From NCBI RefSeq assembly GCF_029109325.1, contig NZ_JAQKQJ010000001.1, positions 1 through 58,342 on the forward strand: DNA of 58,342 nt, in the 5' to 3' direction. The notes beneath the pieces are model-generated. The model did not search any database, had not been told where the DNA came from, and saw only the letters and a program-made list of their open reading frames with translations. Within the stretch, counting starts at the first letter, position 1. Each line of letters begins with the position of its first letter. This document shows positions 41,227 to 50,318 of this stretch, one piece after another. Source of the stretch: Nodosilinea sp. PGN35. Its GTDB lineage: Bacteria; Cyanobacteriota; Cyanobacteriia; Phormidesmidales; Phormidesmidaceae. A program made the translations under genes and the position numbers.

Positions 41227-42497
41227 GCTCTAAATCCTTTGCTCAACCCTGGCAGCAGCCGGTGCGGACGAGCCAGGGCGTTGAGGGTGAGGCGGCGAGG
41301 ATCCCCTGGATCGGGTCTCAGCCCCTCGCCAGGGGCGATCAAGTCTTGCAGATAGTTCCAGGCTTGCTGCTGGGCCGCCTCCCAACTCAGGTGACGACGG
41401 TAGTGTTGCCAGGCTGAGCGGGCTAGAGCCTGGTAACGCGGGTAGTCGGCCATGGCGGCGGCAAGGTACTGGGCGTAGTCGCTAGCGGCGGCCCCTACCG
41501 GGAAGGCTCTGCCATTGACATCGGCCCGCAGTACGGTGGGAATGCCTCCCACGGCGGCGGCTACGCAGGGCAGCCCTGCGGCATTGGCCTCACTGATGGC
41601 GACCCCAAAGGTATCGGCCTGAGTGGGAAAGATCAAAAAGTGGGCGGAGCTGAGCAGATGGGCAAACTGGGCCTCGCCCGCCGGGGTGGCGCGATCGATA
41701 AACCCGAAGGCGCGCACAAAATTGGGGCGATCGCCCACCTCCTTAGGCTCGCAGCCGACTACCCAGAGTTCGGTCTCCAGGCCCCACTGGTTTAGGGTTT
41801 GGGCCACCTCCAGCGCCAGCGGCCCACCCTTGCGCTGCCAATCTACTCCAAGGAATAGCAGCCGACAGGGGCCAGGGGGCCGCTGGGCAATCAGGGCCTC
41901 TACCTCAGACTGGGTGAGGTCTTGGGCACGGCTAGCTCCGCGGGGAATAATGCAAATTTTCTCGGCGGGCAGGCCGTAGAGATCGACCGCCGACTGGGCC
42001 GCCCACTGGGAGGTGAGAATGACGCGATCGCACCGCTCCAGGGCCGCCCTCTCGACGGCGTGCAGCTGCCGCCTTGTTTCAGCGCAGAGATTGCTCAGGT
42101 AGGGATAAAAATCCACCAGGCTGCCCAGCAGGGCATCGGTCCACAGCACCGTGGGCAGCGCCGTACGCACCCGCGCCAGGGGAATGGCATTTTCGGGGCA
42201 GAGCAGCAGCGCCGCCTGGGACTGAGCCAGCTGGGCCTCAATCTGGCGGGCGTAGTGGGGCGCAACCCAGGGTTCCACAGGGCTGTAGTAGCTCTGCCCC
42301 AGGCGGCGGTAACACAACCACTTGAGCCGGGTAATGGGCACCTTGCGCCGCTCTAGCGGGCCGAGAAACTCCAGCTCAGCCCCTGCCTTTTGCAACAGTT
42401 CGGCGATCTTTTGCCCAGCCCCGTAGAGGCCCAGGTGGCGGCGGGGCCAGGAGGCGCGATCGCGCACATCGTAGGTGGTGGCGTAGGCAATTTTCAT
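41223..42497 (-). CDS. Glycosyltransferase family 4 protein
   Basis: This 424-residue GT-B protein begins MKIAYATTYDVRDRASWPRR. It has the hinge CIIPRGASRAQDLT, the donor-domain strand RLLFLGVDWQRKGGPLALEV and the acidic GT4 segment FGVAISEANAAGLPCVAAAV (E-x7-like). It is probably a retaining hexosyltransferase of surface-glycan or glycolipid synthesis. It stands outside the main polysaccharide cluster. Its stop codon is formed by the CTAG border of the adjacent repeat element, so the extreme C-terminus (KGFRA) may have been set by that insertion. Confidence 0.85.
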   Translation of the reverse strand: MKIAYATTYDVRDRASWPRRHLGLYGAGQKIAELLQKAGAELEFLGPLERRKVPITRLKWLCYRRLGQSYYSPVEPWVAPHYARQIEAQLAQSQAALLLCPENAIPLARVRTALPTVLWTDALLGSLVDFYPYLSNLCAETRRQLHAVERAALERCDRVILTSQWAAQSAVDLYGLPAEKICIIPRGASRAQDLTQSEVEALIAQRPPGPCRLLFLGVDWQRKGGPLALEVAQTLNQWGLETELWVVGCEPKEVGDRPNFVRAFGFIDRATPAGEAQFAHLLSSAHFLIFPTQADTFGVAISEANAAGLPCVAAAVGGIPTVLRADVNGRAFPVGAAASDYAQYLAAAMADYPRYQALARSAWQHYRRHLSWEAAQQQAWNYLQDLIAPGEGLRPDPGDPRRLTLNALARPHRLLPGLSKGFRA

Positions 42498-42647
42498 ATG
42501 AACCAGGGTTGAGCGATGGCTAGCCCAACCCCTCAGCGACTGCCCCTAAGGTGCCCAATTGTTCCAGCCCAGCAACGTGAACAGCCCAGACGGGTGCCGC
42601 GCCAGCGGCATGGACGATTGGCGCGGCAGCGACCCGATGGCGGTTGC

Positions 42648-44558
42648 CTACTCCAGGGGCAGAGGATCCGCCAGCCGCACCTGGTCGCGGCCTTCGTGTT
42701 TGGCCTTGTAAAGGGCGGCATCGGCCTGCTTGATCAGGCTGGCCACACTGCCGCCGCTAGCCGGCAGCGCGCTGGCTACCCCCAAACTCATGGTGACGAC
42801 CTTGGCCACAGCCGAATCCTGGTGGGGAATGCGGTGGGCCCGCACCAGCAGGCGAATATCTTCGGCGACGGTTTCGGCCCCTTTGATGTCGGTGTTGGGC
42901 AGCACAATGACAAACTCTTCACCCCCATAGCGGGCCACCAGATCGCCGGGGCGCTTGGCGGCGCGGGAGAGGGTGCGGGCTACCCGCCGCAGGCAGTCAT
43001 CCCCAGCCTGGTGGCCATAGCGATCGTTAAACCCTTTGAAATAGTCAATGTCGGCCATGATCAACGCTACTGAGCCATTTTCTCGGCTCATGCGCCGCCA
43101 TTCTTGATCTAAATACTGCTCTAGCCGCCGTCGATTGGCCACCTGGGTCAATCCATCGAGGTAGGCCATGCGCCTGAGCCGCTGGTTGGCTAGGGTGATC
43201 TCCCGGTGCATCTTGGCCTGCTGAATGGCGATGCCCACCTGGGTAGCCAGGTTTTGCAGCAGGCGCACGTCGGCCATCCGCCAGTCTCGCGGCGATCGGC
43301 ACTGGTGGGCAATCAGTAGCCCCCAGAGGGTTTCATCCTGAAGCAGCGGCACCACAATCTCCGCCTGAATTTGAAAATACTCCAGAAACCCCAGCTGAGG
43401 AGCCGACAGATTTTGAGTGTAGACGTTTTCCACCGCCAGCCCGCGCCCGGCTCGATAGTGTGCCAGAAATTTTTCTCCCACTGACCAGGGGTCGCGCATT
43501 GTCCAGCCCAGCATGGGCGGATAGGCAGAGGCGCACGATTCTTGAATTACCTGCCCGCTCATGTCGGCCCCGCACTGAATCACAATGACGCGATCGGCCT
43601 CGATAAACTCGCGCACCGAAGCCACAGTTTGCTCCAGAATGCTGTCCAGGTCGAGCAGGCGACGAATGCGCTGGGCAATTTCGGCCACCAGACGCTCTCG
43701 CTGGGACTGGTGTTTAATCTCAGCCTCGACGCGTTTTTGCTCAGAAATATCCAGGGTAACTCCGGCCAGTCGCGGGGTCTGTTGGCCATCGTCAAACAGC
43801 TGCCCTCGAGCCGACAGCCAGCGCAGCTGACCATCGCTGCTGAGGATGCGAAACTCAACTGCGTAGCGTTGCCTTAGGCGAATGGCCTGCTGAATCGCCT
43901 GGTGTACCGTGGCCTGATCGTCTTGGTGCAGGTGGGTGAACAGGGTATCGTAGCTGCCGTCAAACTCGCCGGAGGCCAGCCCCATCAGCCGTTCTTGCTC
44001 CTCAGAAATTACGATGGTGCCCTGGGCAAGATCCCAGTCCCAGGTGCCCATCTGCGCCCCTTTGAGGGCCAGGGCCAGGCGCTCCTGCTGCTGCTGAAAT
44101 AGGGCTACAGAGTAGTGGCAGGCTGTGAGGCCAGGGGGGGCGGGGGCGGCGGTATCAGCCGGGACAGGCAGCGTGTAGAACCCGTCGGGGGCGAGGAGCC
44201 CGAGCCAGTGGTGAGCCGCATCGACGACGGACAGGTAGAGCTGGTTGGGGTAGAGGGCGCTCAGGGCCAGAGGCCAGGCCAGGGATGGACCCAGGGGTTG
44301 CAGGTGGTTGAGGGGCGTCATCCACCGCTCAACGCGAACCTGGGACAGGTCAGCCAGCTCGGCTGTGGCCTGGGCGACGTTGGTGTAGCAAAACACTCCG
44401 GCTAAAACTCCGTCGCCATAGACCAGGGCGTAGGTTTTAGCCGCCAGGGCCATGGCTTCGACCACCCCCTGCACCGTGTCGTCTGTGTTGACTTTCAGCG
44501 GCGATGGATCGATGGTTGCTGTTGGGGCAGTGGCCTTAACCAGGTCGTTTTCAGGCAC
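42648..44558 (-). CDS. Diguanylate cyclase with CBS-like, PAS and GAF domains
   Basis: This 636-residue signalling protein has a CBS-pair-like N-terminus (about 20-130: VNTDDTVQGVVEAMALAAKT, VERWMTPLNHLQPLG) and a PAS/PAC domain (about 155-275). A GAF domain follows (about 285-435, containing the IEADRVIVIQCG strand), then a GGDEF domain (about 470-630). The active-site loop is GGEEF at 545-549, and an intact RxxD inhibitory site (RPGD 536-539) lies five residues before it, so product-inhibited c-di-GMP synthesis is expected. It starts with GTG. No membrane segment is seen, so it is probably cytoplasmic and senses through PAS, GAF or CBS ligands. Confidence 0.87.
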   Translation of the reverse strand: MPENDLVKATAPTATIDPSPLKVNTDDTVQGVVEAMALAAKTYALVYGDGVLAGVFCYTNVAQATAELADLSQVRVERWMTPLNHLQPLGPSLAWPLALSALYPNQLYLSVVDAAHHWLGLLAPDGFYTLPVPADTAAPAPPGLTACHYSVALFQQQQERLALALKGAQMGTWDWDLAQGTIVISEEQERLMGLASGEFDGSYDTLFTHLHQDDQATVHQAIQQAIRLRQRYAVEFRILSSDGQLRWLSARGQLFDDGQQTPRLAGVTLDISEQKRVEAEIKHQSQRERLVAEIAQRIRRLLDLDSILEQTVASVREFIEADRVIVIQCGADMSGQVIQESCASAYPPMLGWTMRDPWSVGEKFLAHYRAGRGLAVENVYTQNLSAPQLGFLEYFQIQAEIVVPLLQDETLWGLLIAHQCRSPRDWRMADVRLLQNLATQVGIAIQQAKMHREITLANQRLRRMAYLDGLTQVANRRRLEQYLDQEWRRMSRENGSVALIMADIDYFKGFNDRYGHQAGDDCLRRVARTLSRAAKRPGDLVARYGGEEFVIVLPNTDIKGAETVAEDIRLLVRAHRIPHQDSAVAKVVTMSLGVASALPASGGSVASLIKQADAALYKAKHEGRDQVRLADPLPLE

Positions 44559-44895
44559 AGATTCGGAGCGATAGCTAGGGAGGAATGAATCGTTGGGGCG
44601 ATCGCCTCAGTCGATGGCTCTGTAGACCGATGGATGCGATCGCGGGTGGCTAGTGCATCGACTATCAGCTGTGGATGGCGTAACAGTATGGTACTGGCAG
44701 CCGGTTGGATAAAATCTAGCATTCCCGATAGGGCAGACCGGTGGTCATTTATTGAGGGGGCTTAACAACCGCCGGGGCTCAGGGAGCAGGCCGGGGCTCA
44801 GGAGGCCGGGCGGTTGGCGCTGCGGGAGTTATCTATACTAAAGAGGTTCCCGAGCAACGTACTGAGCGAGCGTAATTCCCCTGTCTGAGCTGCCG
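44559..44895. other. Divergent spacer between GGDEF and mutS2 genes
   Basis: No gene is supported in these 337 bp. It has HIP1 sites and GC-rich stretches with the direct repeat GGGGCTCAGG (around 44775 and 44794). Promoters for both divergent genes should lie here but none is clear. Confidence 0.35.
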
Positions 44896-47424
44896 TTGAT
44901 CTACCACGAAACCCTGGACTTGCTGGAGTGGCCCCGGCTGTGCCAGCACCTGTCTACCTTTGCCGCCACCAAGCGAGGCACTCTGGCAGCCCAGGCCCTG
45001 CACCCCCCAGAGAGCCAGGGGGCCAGCGTCAGTCTGCTCACCCAAACCCAGGAGGCCGACTGGCTAGAGCAGCACAACAGCGGCCTCAACTTTGGCGGCA
45101 TTCGCGATATTGGGTCGGCGGTGGAGCGGGCCCATCGCCAGGGCCTGCTCAGCGGCGAGGAGCTGCTGGCCATCGCCACCACCCTCAATGGCGCGCGCCA
45201 GCTGCGGCGCACCATTGACGCCCAGGCACCGGAAGATATACCGGTGTTGCAGGCTTTGGTGGCCGACCTGAGCACCCACCCGGAGCTAGAACAGCAGATT
45301 TACCACTGTGTTGACGATCGCGGCGATATTACCGACCGGGCCAGCCCCAAGCTCGGGGAGGTGCGCGATCGCCTCAAATCGACCCGCCAAGACATTCAGC
45401 AGCGGCTCCAGCGGATTTTGCAGCGCCAGGCCGGGGCCATGCAAGAGCCGTTGATTACCCAGCGGGGCGATCGCTTTGTGCTGCCGGTCAAAGCGCCCCA
45501 AAAAGACGCTGTACCCGGCATTGTGCACGATGCCTCGGCCAGCGGTGCCACCCTCTACATTGAGCCCCAGGCCGTAGTCGAGCTGGGCAACCGCCTGCGC
45601 CAGCTACAGCGCCAGGAAAAAACCGAGGAAGAGATCATCCTGCGGCAGCTCAGCGACGCCGTGGCCGCAGTCTACGACGACCTCACCCACCTGCTGGCGG
45701 TGGTCACCGAGCTAGATTTGGCCCACGCCCGCGCCCGCTACTCGCTGTGGCTGGGGGCCAACCCGCCCCGCTTCACTGAGCCCCATGAGCAAACCACCAT
45801 GCGCCAGCTGCGCCACCCGTTACTGGTGTGGCAGCAGCGCCACGAACAGGGGCCTGAGGTGGTGCCGATCAACCTGCTGATTCGCCCCGAGCTGCGGGTG
45901 GTGGCGATTACCGGCCCCAATACCGGCGGCAAGACCGTCACCCTCAAAACCCTGGGTCTGGCGGCGCTGATGGCCCGCGCGGGCCTCTACGTACCGGCCC
46001 GTGAACCCGTTGAGATTCCCTGGTTTGGGCAGGTGCTAGCCGACATCGGCGATGAGCAGTCGATTGAGCAAAGTCTCTCGACGTTTTCGGGTCATATTCG
46101 CCGGATTGGGCGGATTTTAGCGGCGCTGGGTAGCGGGGGAGATGGGGAAGGTGAGGAAGATAGAGACGGTGGGGAAGGTGAAGAACTCACTGACTTCGTC
46201 TCTCCATCGCCCCCATCCTCCCTCACGTCCCCATCCTCCCTACCCCCTACCCCTCACCCCCCTACCCCCCTACCCCCTCACTCCTCCAACGCCCTCGTCC
46301 TGCTCGACGAAGTGGGCGCGGGCACCGACCCAACGGAGGGAACGGCGCTGGCCATTGCCCTGCTCAAGCACCTGGCCGAGCGGGCGCGGCTGACGATGGC
46401 GACGACCCACTACGGCGAGCTAAAGGCGCTGAAGTACCAGGATGGGCGGTTTGAGAATGCCTCGGTGGAGTTTGATGAGGCGACGCTGTCGCCGACCTAC
46501 CGGCTGCTGTGGGGTATTCCGGGGCGCTCGAATGCGCTGGCGATCGCCCGTCGCCTGGGGCTTAATGCGGCGGTAATTGACGAAGCGGCAGCCCTGATGG
46601 CGACGGGGTCGCAGGATGACGTCAACCAGGTGATTGCCGGGCTGGAGGCCCAGCGCCGCCAGCAGGAGGCGCGATCGCAGGAGGCTGCCGAACTGCTGGC
46701 CGCCACCGAAAAGCTCCACCGCGAGGTGCAGCACAAGGCGGATATGCTGCGCGATCGCGAGCAGGAACTCAAGCTCCAGCAGCAGGCGGCGGTGCAGCAG
46801 GCGATCGCCGAGGCGAAGCGCGACATTGCCAAGGTGATTCGCCGCTTGCAGCAGGGTGACGCTACAGCTCAGGACGCTCAGAGGGCTACGGAGGCGGTGG
46901 ATGCGATCGCCCAGTCCCGGCTACCGGCGGCAGCGCCAACTCCCACAAAACCGGGCTACCGCCCGGCGGTGGGCGATCGCGTCCGCATTCCCAGCCTGGG
47001 GCAAACCGCCGAGGTGCTCACCGCCCCCGACGACGACCACCGCATTACCGTGCGCTTTGGGCTGATGAAAACCACCGTCAGCCTGGCCGATATCGAGTCG
47101 CTGCGGGGCGAAAAGGCCGAGGTGCCGGTCAAAACCAAACCCATCGACACCGTGCCCGCCGCCCAGGCCGCGCCCCCCGCCCCCGCCATTCGCACCAGCC
47201 GCAACACCATCGACCTGCGCGGCATGCGGGTGGCCGAGGCCGAGTCAGTGCTGGAGGAGGCGATTGCCAAGGGCAGCGGTGCCCTGTGGATCATCCACGG
47301 CCACGGCACCGGCAAGCTCAAGGCCGGGGTGCACGAGTACCTCAAGCGCCACCCGCAGATTCAGCGGTTTGAGCCTGCGGCCCAGGCCGACGGCGGCGCT
47401 GGGGTAACGGTGGCCTACTTGTAA
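44896..47424 (+). CDS. mutS2: MutS2 family ATPase/endonuclease with in-frame insertion
   Basis: MutS2 limits recombination and rescues collided ribosomes in various bacteria. This 842-residue protein has the core and lever domains (DVP-type clamp region VLPVKAPQKDAVPGIVHD), Walker A GPNTGGKT at 340-347, a signature region DEQSIEQSLSTFSGH near 395, and Walker B ALVLLDEVGAGTDPTEG near 466. A coiled coil follows, then a C-terminal Smr nuclease domain (IDLRGMRVAEAE, WIIHGHGTGKL). About 50 extra residues (412-464), Gly/Glu-rich then Ser/Pro-rich, lie between signature and Walker B. The start is TTG 44896, chosen on family alignment; a stop lies 11 codons upstream. Confidence 0.9.
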   Translation: MIYHETLDLLEWPRLCQHLSTFAATKRGTLAAQALHPPESQGASVSLLTQTQEADWLEQHNSGLNFGGIRDIGSAVERAHRQGLLSGEELLAIATTLNGARQLRRTIDAQAPEDIPVLQALVADLSTHPELEQQIYHCVDDRGDITDRASPKLGEVRDRLKSTRQDIQQRLQRILQRQAGAMQEPLITQRGDRFVLPVKAPQKDAVPGIVHDASASGATLYIEPQAVVELGNRLRQLQRQEKTEEEIILRQLSDAVAAVYDDLTHLLAVVTELDLAHARARYSLWLGANPPRFTEPHEQTTMRQLRHPLLVWQQRHEQGPEVVPINLLIRPELRVVAITGPNTGGKTVTLKTLGLAALMARAGLYVPAREPVEIPWFGQVLADIGDEQSIEQSLSTFSGHIRRIGRILAALGSGGDGEGEEDRDGGEGEELTDFVSPSPPSSLTSPSSLPPTPHPPTPLPPHSSNALVLLDEVGAGTDPTEGTALAIALLKHLAERARLTMATTHYGELKALKYQDGRFENASVEFDEATLSPTYRLLWGIPGRSNALAIARRLGLNAAVIDEAAALMATGSQDDVNQVIAGLEAQRRQQEARSQEAAELLAATEKLHREVQHKADMLRDREQELKLQQQAAVQQAIAEAKRDIAKVIRRLQQGDATAQDAQRATEAVDAIAQSRLPAAAPTPTKPGYRPAVGDRVRIPSLGQTAEVLTAPDDDHRITVRFGLMKTTVSLADIESLRGEKAEVPVKTKPIDTVPAAQAAPPAPAIRTSRNTIDLRGMRVAEAESVLEEAIAKGSGALWIIHGHGTGKLKAGVHEYLKRHPQIQRFEPAAQADGGAGVTVAYL
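46129..46287. repeat. G-rich/C-rich low-complexity repeat inside mutS2
   Basis: The left arm is GGGGGAGATGGGGAAGGTGA-like and the right arm is repeats of CCCCCTACCCCTCAC, with a mixed core. It resembles the intergenic element at 26462-26634. It keeps the mutS2 frame open, adding about 50 residues. Confidence 0.8.
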
Positions 47425-47569
47425 AAGGTAGGCCATCAAAATTGCTTTCGATCCCGATACACAGAGTTCAAAAGGTAAAATTCAAAATGAAAAATCCTTT
47501 ACTCACGAGTGCTTTAAGCTCTTTACAATAGTCTTATTTCTGCCTTCCCGAACTGTGTCAGGATCATGA

Positions 47570-47941
47570 CTAAAAAATGTCGTAGCGGATTTTTTCAAGT
47601 TCACGCTTGAGAATGCCAATATCAGTAGAGCAAATTTGATAAACCTCCTCTGGGTCAATATCAAAATAATCGTGAGCCAGAATATTTCTAATACCTTTGA
47701 TATCCGACCAGTTGACGTCAGGATAGCGATCGAACCATTCATCACCGACGAGCCTGTGAATTCTTCTGATGTTTTCGCTAATAGCTATCAGCATCATGCC
47801 GATGGCGTCGAGGCGGTCGAGGCCATCATCGCTAGACAGAAAATCGTCGGGGTTTTGAATATTCGTAAAGCGGCGCTCAATTCTGCGAATCGCTTCTTCT
47901 ACTTCAAGCAGCAATTCTAAAAGCAGGGAGCGATCATACAT
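47570..47941 (-). CDS. hepT: HepT-like HEPN toxin
   Basis: This 123-residue all-helical HEPN protein has the RNase motif RNILAHDY (Arg85, His90, Tyr92), matching the Rx4-6H pattern of HepT toxins. In HepT/MntA systems the toxin cleaves tRNA or mRNA, and the paired nucleotidyltransferase AMPylates it on the tyrosine next to the motif. Its start overlaps the end of the upstream MntA-like gene by eight bases, the usual antitoxin-first order. The motif is intact, so it is probably active. Confidence 0.87.
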   Translation of the reverse strand: MYDRSLLLELLLEVEEAIRRIERRFTNIQNPDDFLSSDDGLDRLDAIGMMLIAISENIRRIHRLVGDEWFDRYPDVNWSDIKGIRNILAHDYFDIDPEEVYQICSTDIGILKRELEKIRYDIF

Positions 47942-48245
47942 AGATGACGTCTCGATCGATTCTAGCTTTGAGAAAAGGATTCATTGACTCTCTGTAGCGA
48001 ATAACATCGACCTCTCTGCCGAATATTTCCTCAAGTTCGGCTTTTAGTTGGGCTCGTTTCAGTATGTTTGGTTGCATGTGGACAACCACATCAATATCAC
48101 TGTTGTTTTGGGCTTCGTCCCTGGCTGTTGAACCAAAAATGCCGATTTTGCTGATTGAATACTGCTTGATTAGCTCAGACTTAATCGTCTGGAGCTGAAT
48201 CAGCACCTGCTCTCGATCGCCAGAGTTGATTGATTGTGTCGCCAT
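47934..48245 (-). CDS. mntA: MntA-like nucleotidyltransferase antitoxin
   Basis: This minimal nucleotidyltransferase (103 residues) has the catalytic signature IGIFGSTARDEAQNNSDIDV (Gly38-Ser39 and Asp50/Asp52). MntA transfers AMP to HepT and so neutralises it. The third acidic residue is likely the Asp in GREVDVIRY. The start at ATG 48245 is chosen over a longer frame upstream because the domain begins shortly after it. It overlaps hepT by eight bases and is divergent from the SIMPL gene. Confidence 0.87.
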   Translation of the reverse strand: MATQSINSGDREQVLIQLQTIKSELIKQYSISKIGIFGSTARDEAQNNSDIDVVVHMQPNILKRAQLKAELEEIFGREVDVIRYRESMNPFLKARIDRDVIYV

Positions 48246-48446
48246 AGAAGCGCTCTCCGGTGCTGGTGCCAGGCGTGGTGGTAGTGCAGCGGCGACCGTG
48301 GGGTCTGCCAACAAAATCATAACCTTTTGGTTAAAGATGCTCGGTGGCCTCGGCAGGCTGTATCGAAATTGGTAACAACGCCGCTGGGCTCAGATCGCCG
48401 TGGCACAGTGAATGGACAAACTTCCATAAAACGAGTGTGAGGCCCC

Positions 48447-49187
48447 ATGAAAATTAAGTCATTTACCCCCAGACGGATGGCGGCGGCGGCGGTGATGTCG
48501 GCGACCCTGGTGTCGGGGCTGAGTTTTGTGCCTGTGTTTACCCCCACCGCGATCGCCCAGGAGGCGGCTATGAGAACGCTAACCGTGACCGGCCAGGGCG
48601 AGGAGTCGGTGCAGACCACCAAGACCCAGATTGACCTGGGGGTCGATGTGCAGGGCACCGATGCCGAAGCGGTGCAGCGCGAAGTGGCCCAGCGCTCGGC
48701 GGCGGTGGTTGAGCTGCTGCGATCGCGCTCGGTTGAAAAGCTCGAAACCACGGGCATTCAGCTCAGCCCCCGCTACAACTACGAGAATGGCCGCAACGAT
48801 GTGATTGGCTACACCGGCAGCAATACCGTCAGCTTTCGGGTGCCCACCGAGAGCGCGGGCGTGCTGCTCGACGATGCGGTAAATGCCGGGGCCAACCAGA
48901 TTCGCAGCGTCAGCTTTGTGGCCGAAGACGCCGCCCTGGAAACCGCCCGTCAGCAGGCCCTGCGCGAGGCCGTCGAAGACGCCCAGTCCCAGGCGGGGGT
49001 GGTGCTGGGCAGTTTGAATCTGCGATCGCAGGAGATTGTCAGCATTCAAATCAACGGGGCCGCCCCGCCCATGCCCGTGCCCATGCCACGGCGGGCCGAG
49101 TACGCCATGCAGAGCGACGCTTCTACGCCAGTGGTAGGAGGCGAGCAGACCGTGCAGGCCCAGGTGACTCTACAGATTCGCTATTGA
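48447..49187 (+). CDS. SIMPL-domain (DUF541) periplasmic protein
   Basis: This 246-residue exported protein has a signal peptide cleaved near IAQ-EAA (residue 35). The SIMPL/DUF541 domain follows: LTVTGQGEESVQTTKTQIDL, AEAVQREVAQRSAAVVELLRS, and a C-terminal VQAQVTLQIRY. The domain is linked to oxidative-stress tolerance and outer-membrane functions in bacteria, though its biochemistry is unclear. It has its own ribosome site (GTGAGG) and is followed by an inverted-repeat element. No partner is next to it. Confidence 0.86.
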   Translation: MKIKSFTPRRMAAAAVMSATLVSGLSFVPVFTPTAIAQEAAMRTLTVTGQGEESVQTTKTQIDLGVDVQGTDAEAVQREVAQRSAAVVELLRSRSVEKLETTGIQLSPRYNYENGRNDVIGYTGSNTVSFRVPTESAGVLLDDAVNAGANQIRSVSFVAEDAALETARQQALREAVEDAQSQAGVVLGSLNLRSQEIVSIQINGAAPPMPVPMPRRAEYAMQSDASTPVVGGEQTVQAQVTLQIRY

Positions 49188-49264
49188 ACTCAGGTCATCG
49201 GTGACGGCGATGGCGGCGCTCCAGCACCATCGGGATCTGCCCAGCCAGGCAGCGTATCCTAGAG

Positions 49265-49391
49265 AGAGCGTGTCCTATAGCTGTGGCCAGTCTGGTTAAG
49301 TCATTGCCTCAAACGTTGAAACGTTTTGACGTTGGAATGTTTAAGGCAATGTCCTAATCTCGGTGGCTGTAGCTATGCTGAGACACGCTCT
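49265..49391. repeat. AACGTT-type inverted-repeat element, copy 4
   Basis: It is the most complete copy. The outer arms AGAGCGTGTC (49265-49274) and GACACGCTCT (49382-49391) are perfect inverted repeats. Inside them are TATAGCTGTGGCCAGTCTGG on the left and GGCTGTAGCTAT on the right, and the core contains CAAACGTTGAAACGTTTTGA. It sits between the SIMPL and MOSC genes and could form a long hairpin. Confidence 0.8.
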
Positions 49392-49411
49392 TTGTATCTG
49401 CTGATCGTCTG

Positions 49412-50083
49412 ATGACCACCATGCCCGAGCTTGTCTCAATTCAGGTGGGGTTGCCCCAAACCCTGGGCACCGCAACCGCCGCCGACCCGATGGATCAGCC
49501 CTGGACCACCGGCTTCTTTAAGCAGCCGATCGCGGGGGAGGTGTGGCTGGGCTGCACCAACCTGGCGGGGGATGGCCAGGCCGACCTGAAAAACCACGGC
49601 GGCGTAGACAAAGCCGTGCTGGCCTACAGCGCCGAGCACTACCCCGACTGGCGATCGCACCTGCACCACCTTGAGCTGCCCTACGGCGGCTTTGGCGAAA
49701 ATTTCACCGTGGCGGGGCAGACCGAGGCCGAGGTCTGCATCGGCGACACCTATGCGATCGGCGGTGCCCGAGTGCAGGTTTCCCAGCCCCGGCAGCCCTG
49801 CTGGAAGCTGGCTCGCCGCTGGCGCGTAGGGGATCTGGCCCTCCAGGTGAAGGCCAACGGTCGCAGCGGCTGGTATTTTCGGGTGCTGGAAGAGGGTACA
49901 GTCGAGCCGGGGCTGGCGATAGCGCTGTGCGATCGCCCCTATCCCGAGTGGACGGTGGCCCGCGCCAACCGCATCATGCACCACAACCTGGGCGATCGCG
50001 CGGCGGCGCTGGAGCTAGCCCGCTGCCCCCTGCTGTCGCGCAACTGGCAGGAAAAATTGCTCAAGCGGGGGGCGCGACCCTAG
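49412..50083 (+). CDS. MOSC-domain protein (YiiM-like)
   Basis: MOSC domains bind molybdenum cofactor or sulfur and act in detoxification of N-hydroxylated compounds. This 223-residue stand-alone MOSC protein shows LAGDGQADLKNHGGVDKAVLAY, YGGFGENFTVAG and the conserved cysteine in SQPRQPCWKLARRW (near residue 130), the presumed Moco/sulfur ligand. It resembles E. coli YiiM in layout, with a C-terminal helical tail. It overlaps the 3' end of a convergent small gene by 23 bases. Confidence 0.85.
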   Translation: MTTMPELVSIQVGLPQTLGTATAADPMDQPWTTGFFKQPIAGEVWLGCTNLAGDGQADLKNHGGVDKAVLAYSAEHYPDWRSHLHHLELPYGGFGENFTVAGQTEAEVCIGDTYAIGGARVQVSQPRQPCWKLARRWRVGDLALQVKANGRSGWYFRVLEEGTVEPGLAIALCDRPYPEWTVARANRIMHHNLGDRAAALELARCPLLSRNWQEKLLKRGARP

Positions 50084-50318
50084 CGGTCGCCTCCAGGGCG
50101 CAGACCCGAGCGGGCTGGCGAGACACAATCCGCAGCTCGTGGGGATAGCGCGGGCGGGGGTCGTTTACCAGCCAGATCGGCGGTACCATAGTGGCCTCGT
50201 AGCCCTCGATTTCGTAGAGTACACCGGGCCGATCGACCTGCTCGACCAGAGTACCGGGCAGGTACTCAAACAGCTCATCCCAGTCGATGGATGGCTCACT
50301 AGAGTCGGTGGGGTGCAT
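50061..50318 (-). CDS. Small acidic hypothetical protein
   Basis: This 85-residue protein is not recognised. It has an acidic N-terminus (DSSEPSIDWDELFEYLPGT) and a short beta-rich part (LVEQVDRPGVLYEIEGYEAT, PHELRIVSRQPARV). Its ATG shares one base with the stop of the upstream small gene (TGATG), so the pair is translationally coupled. The last 23 bases overlap the convergent MOSC gene. Confidence 0.6.
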   Translation of the reverse strand: MHPTDSSEPSIDWDELFEYLPGTLVEQVDRPGVLYEIEGYEATMVPPIWLVNDPRPRYPHELRIVSRQPARVCALEATARVAPPA

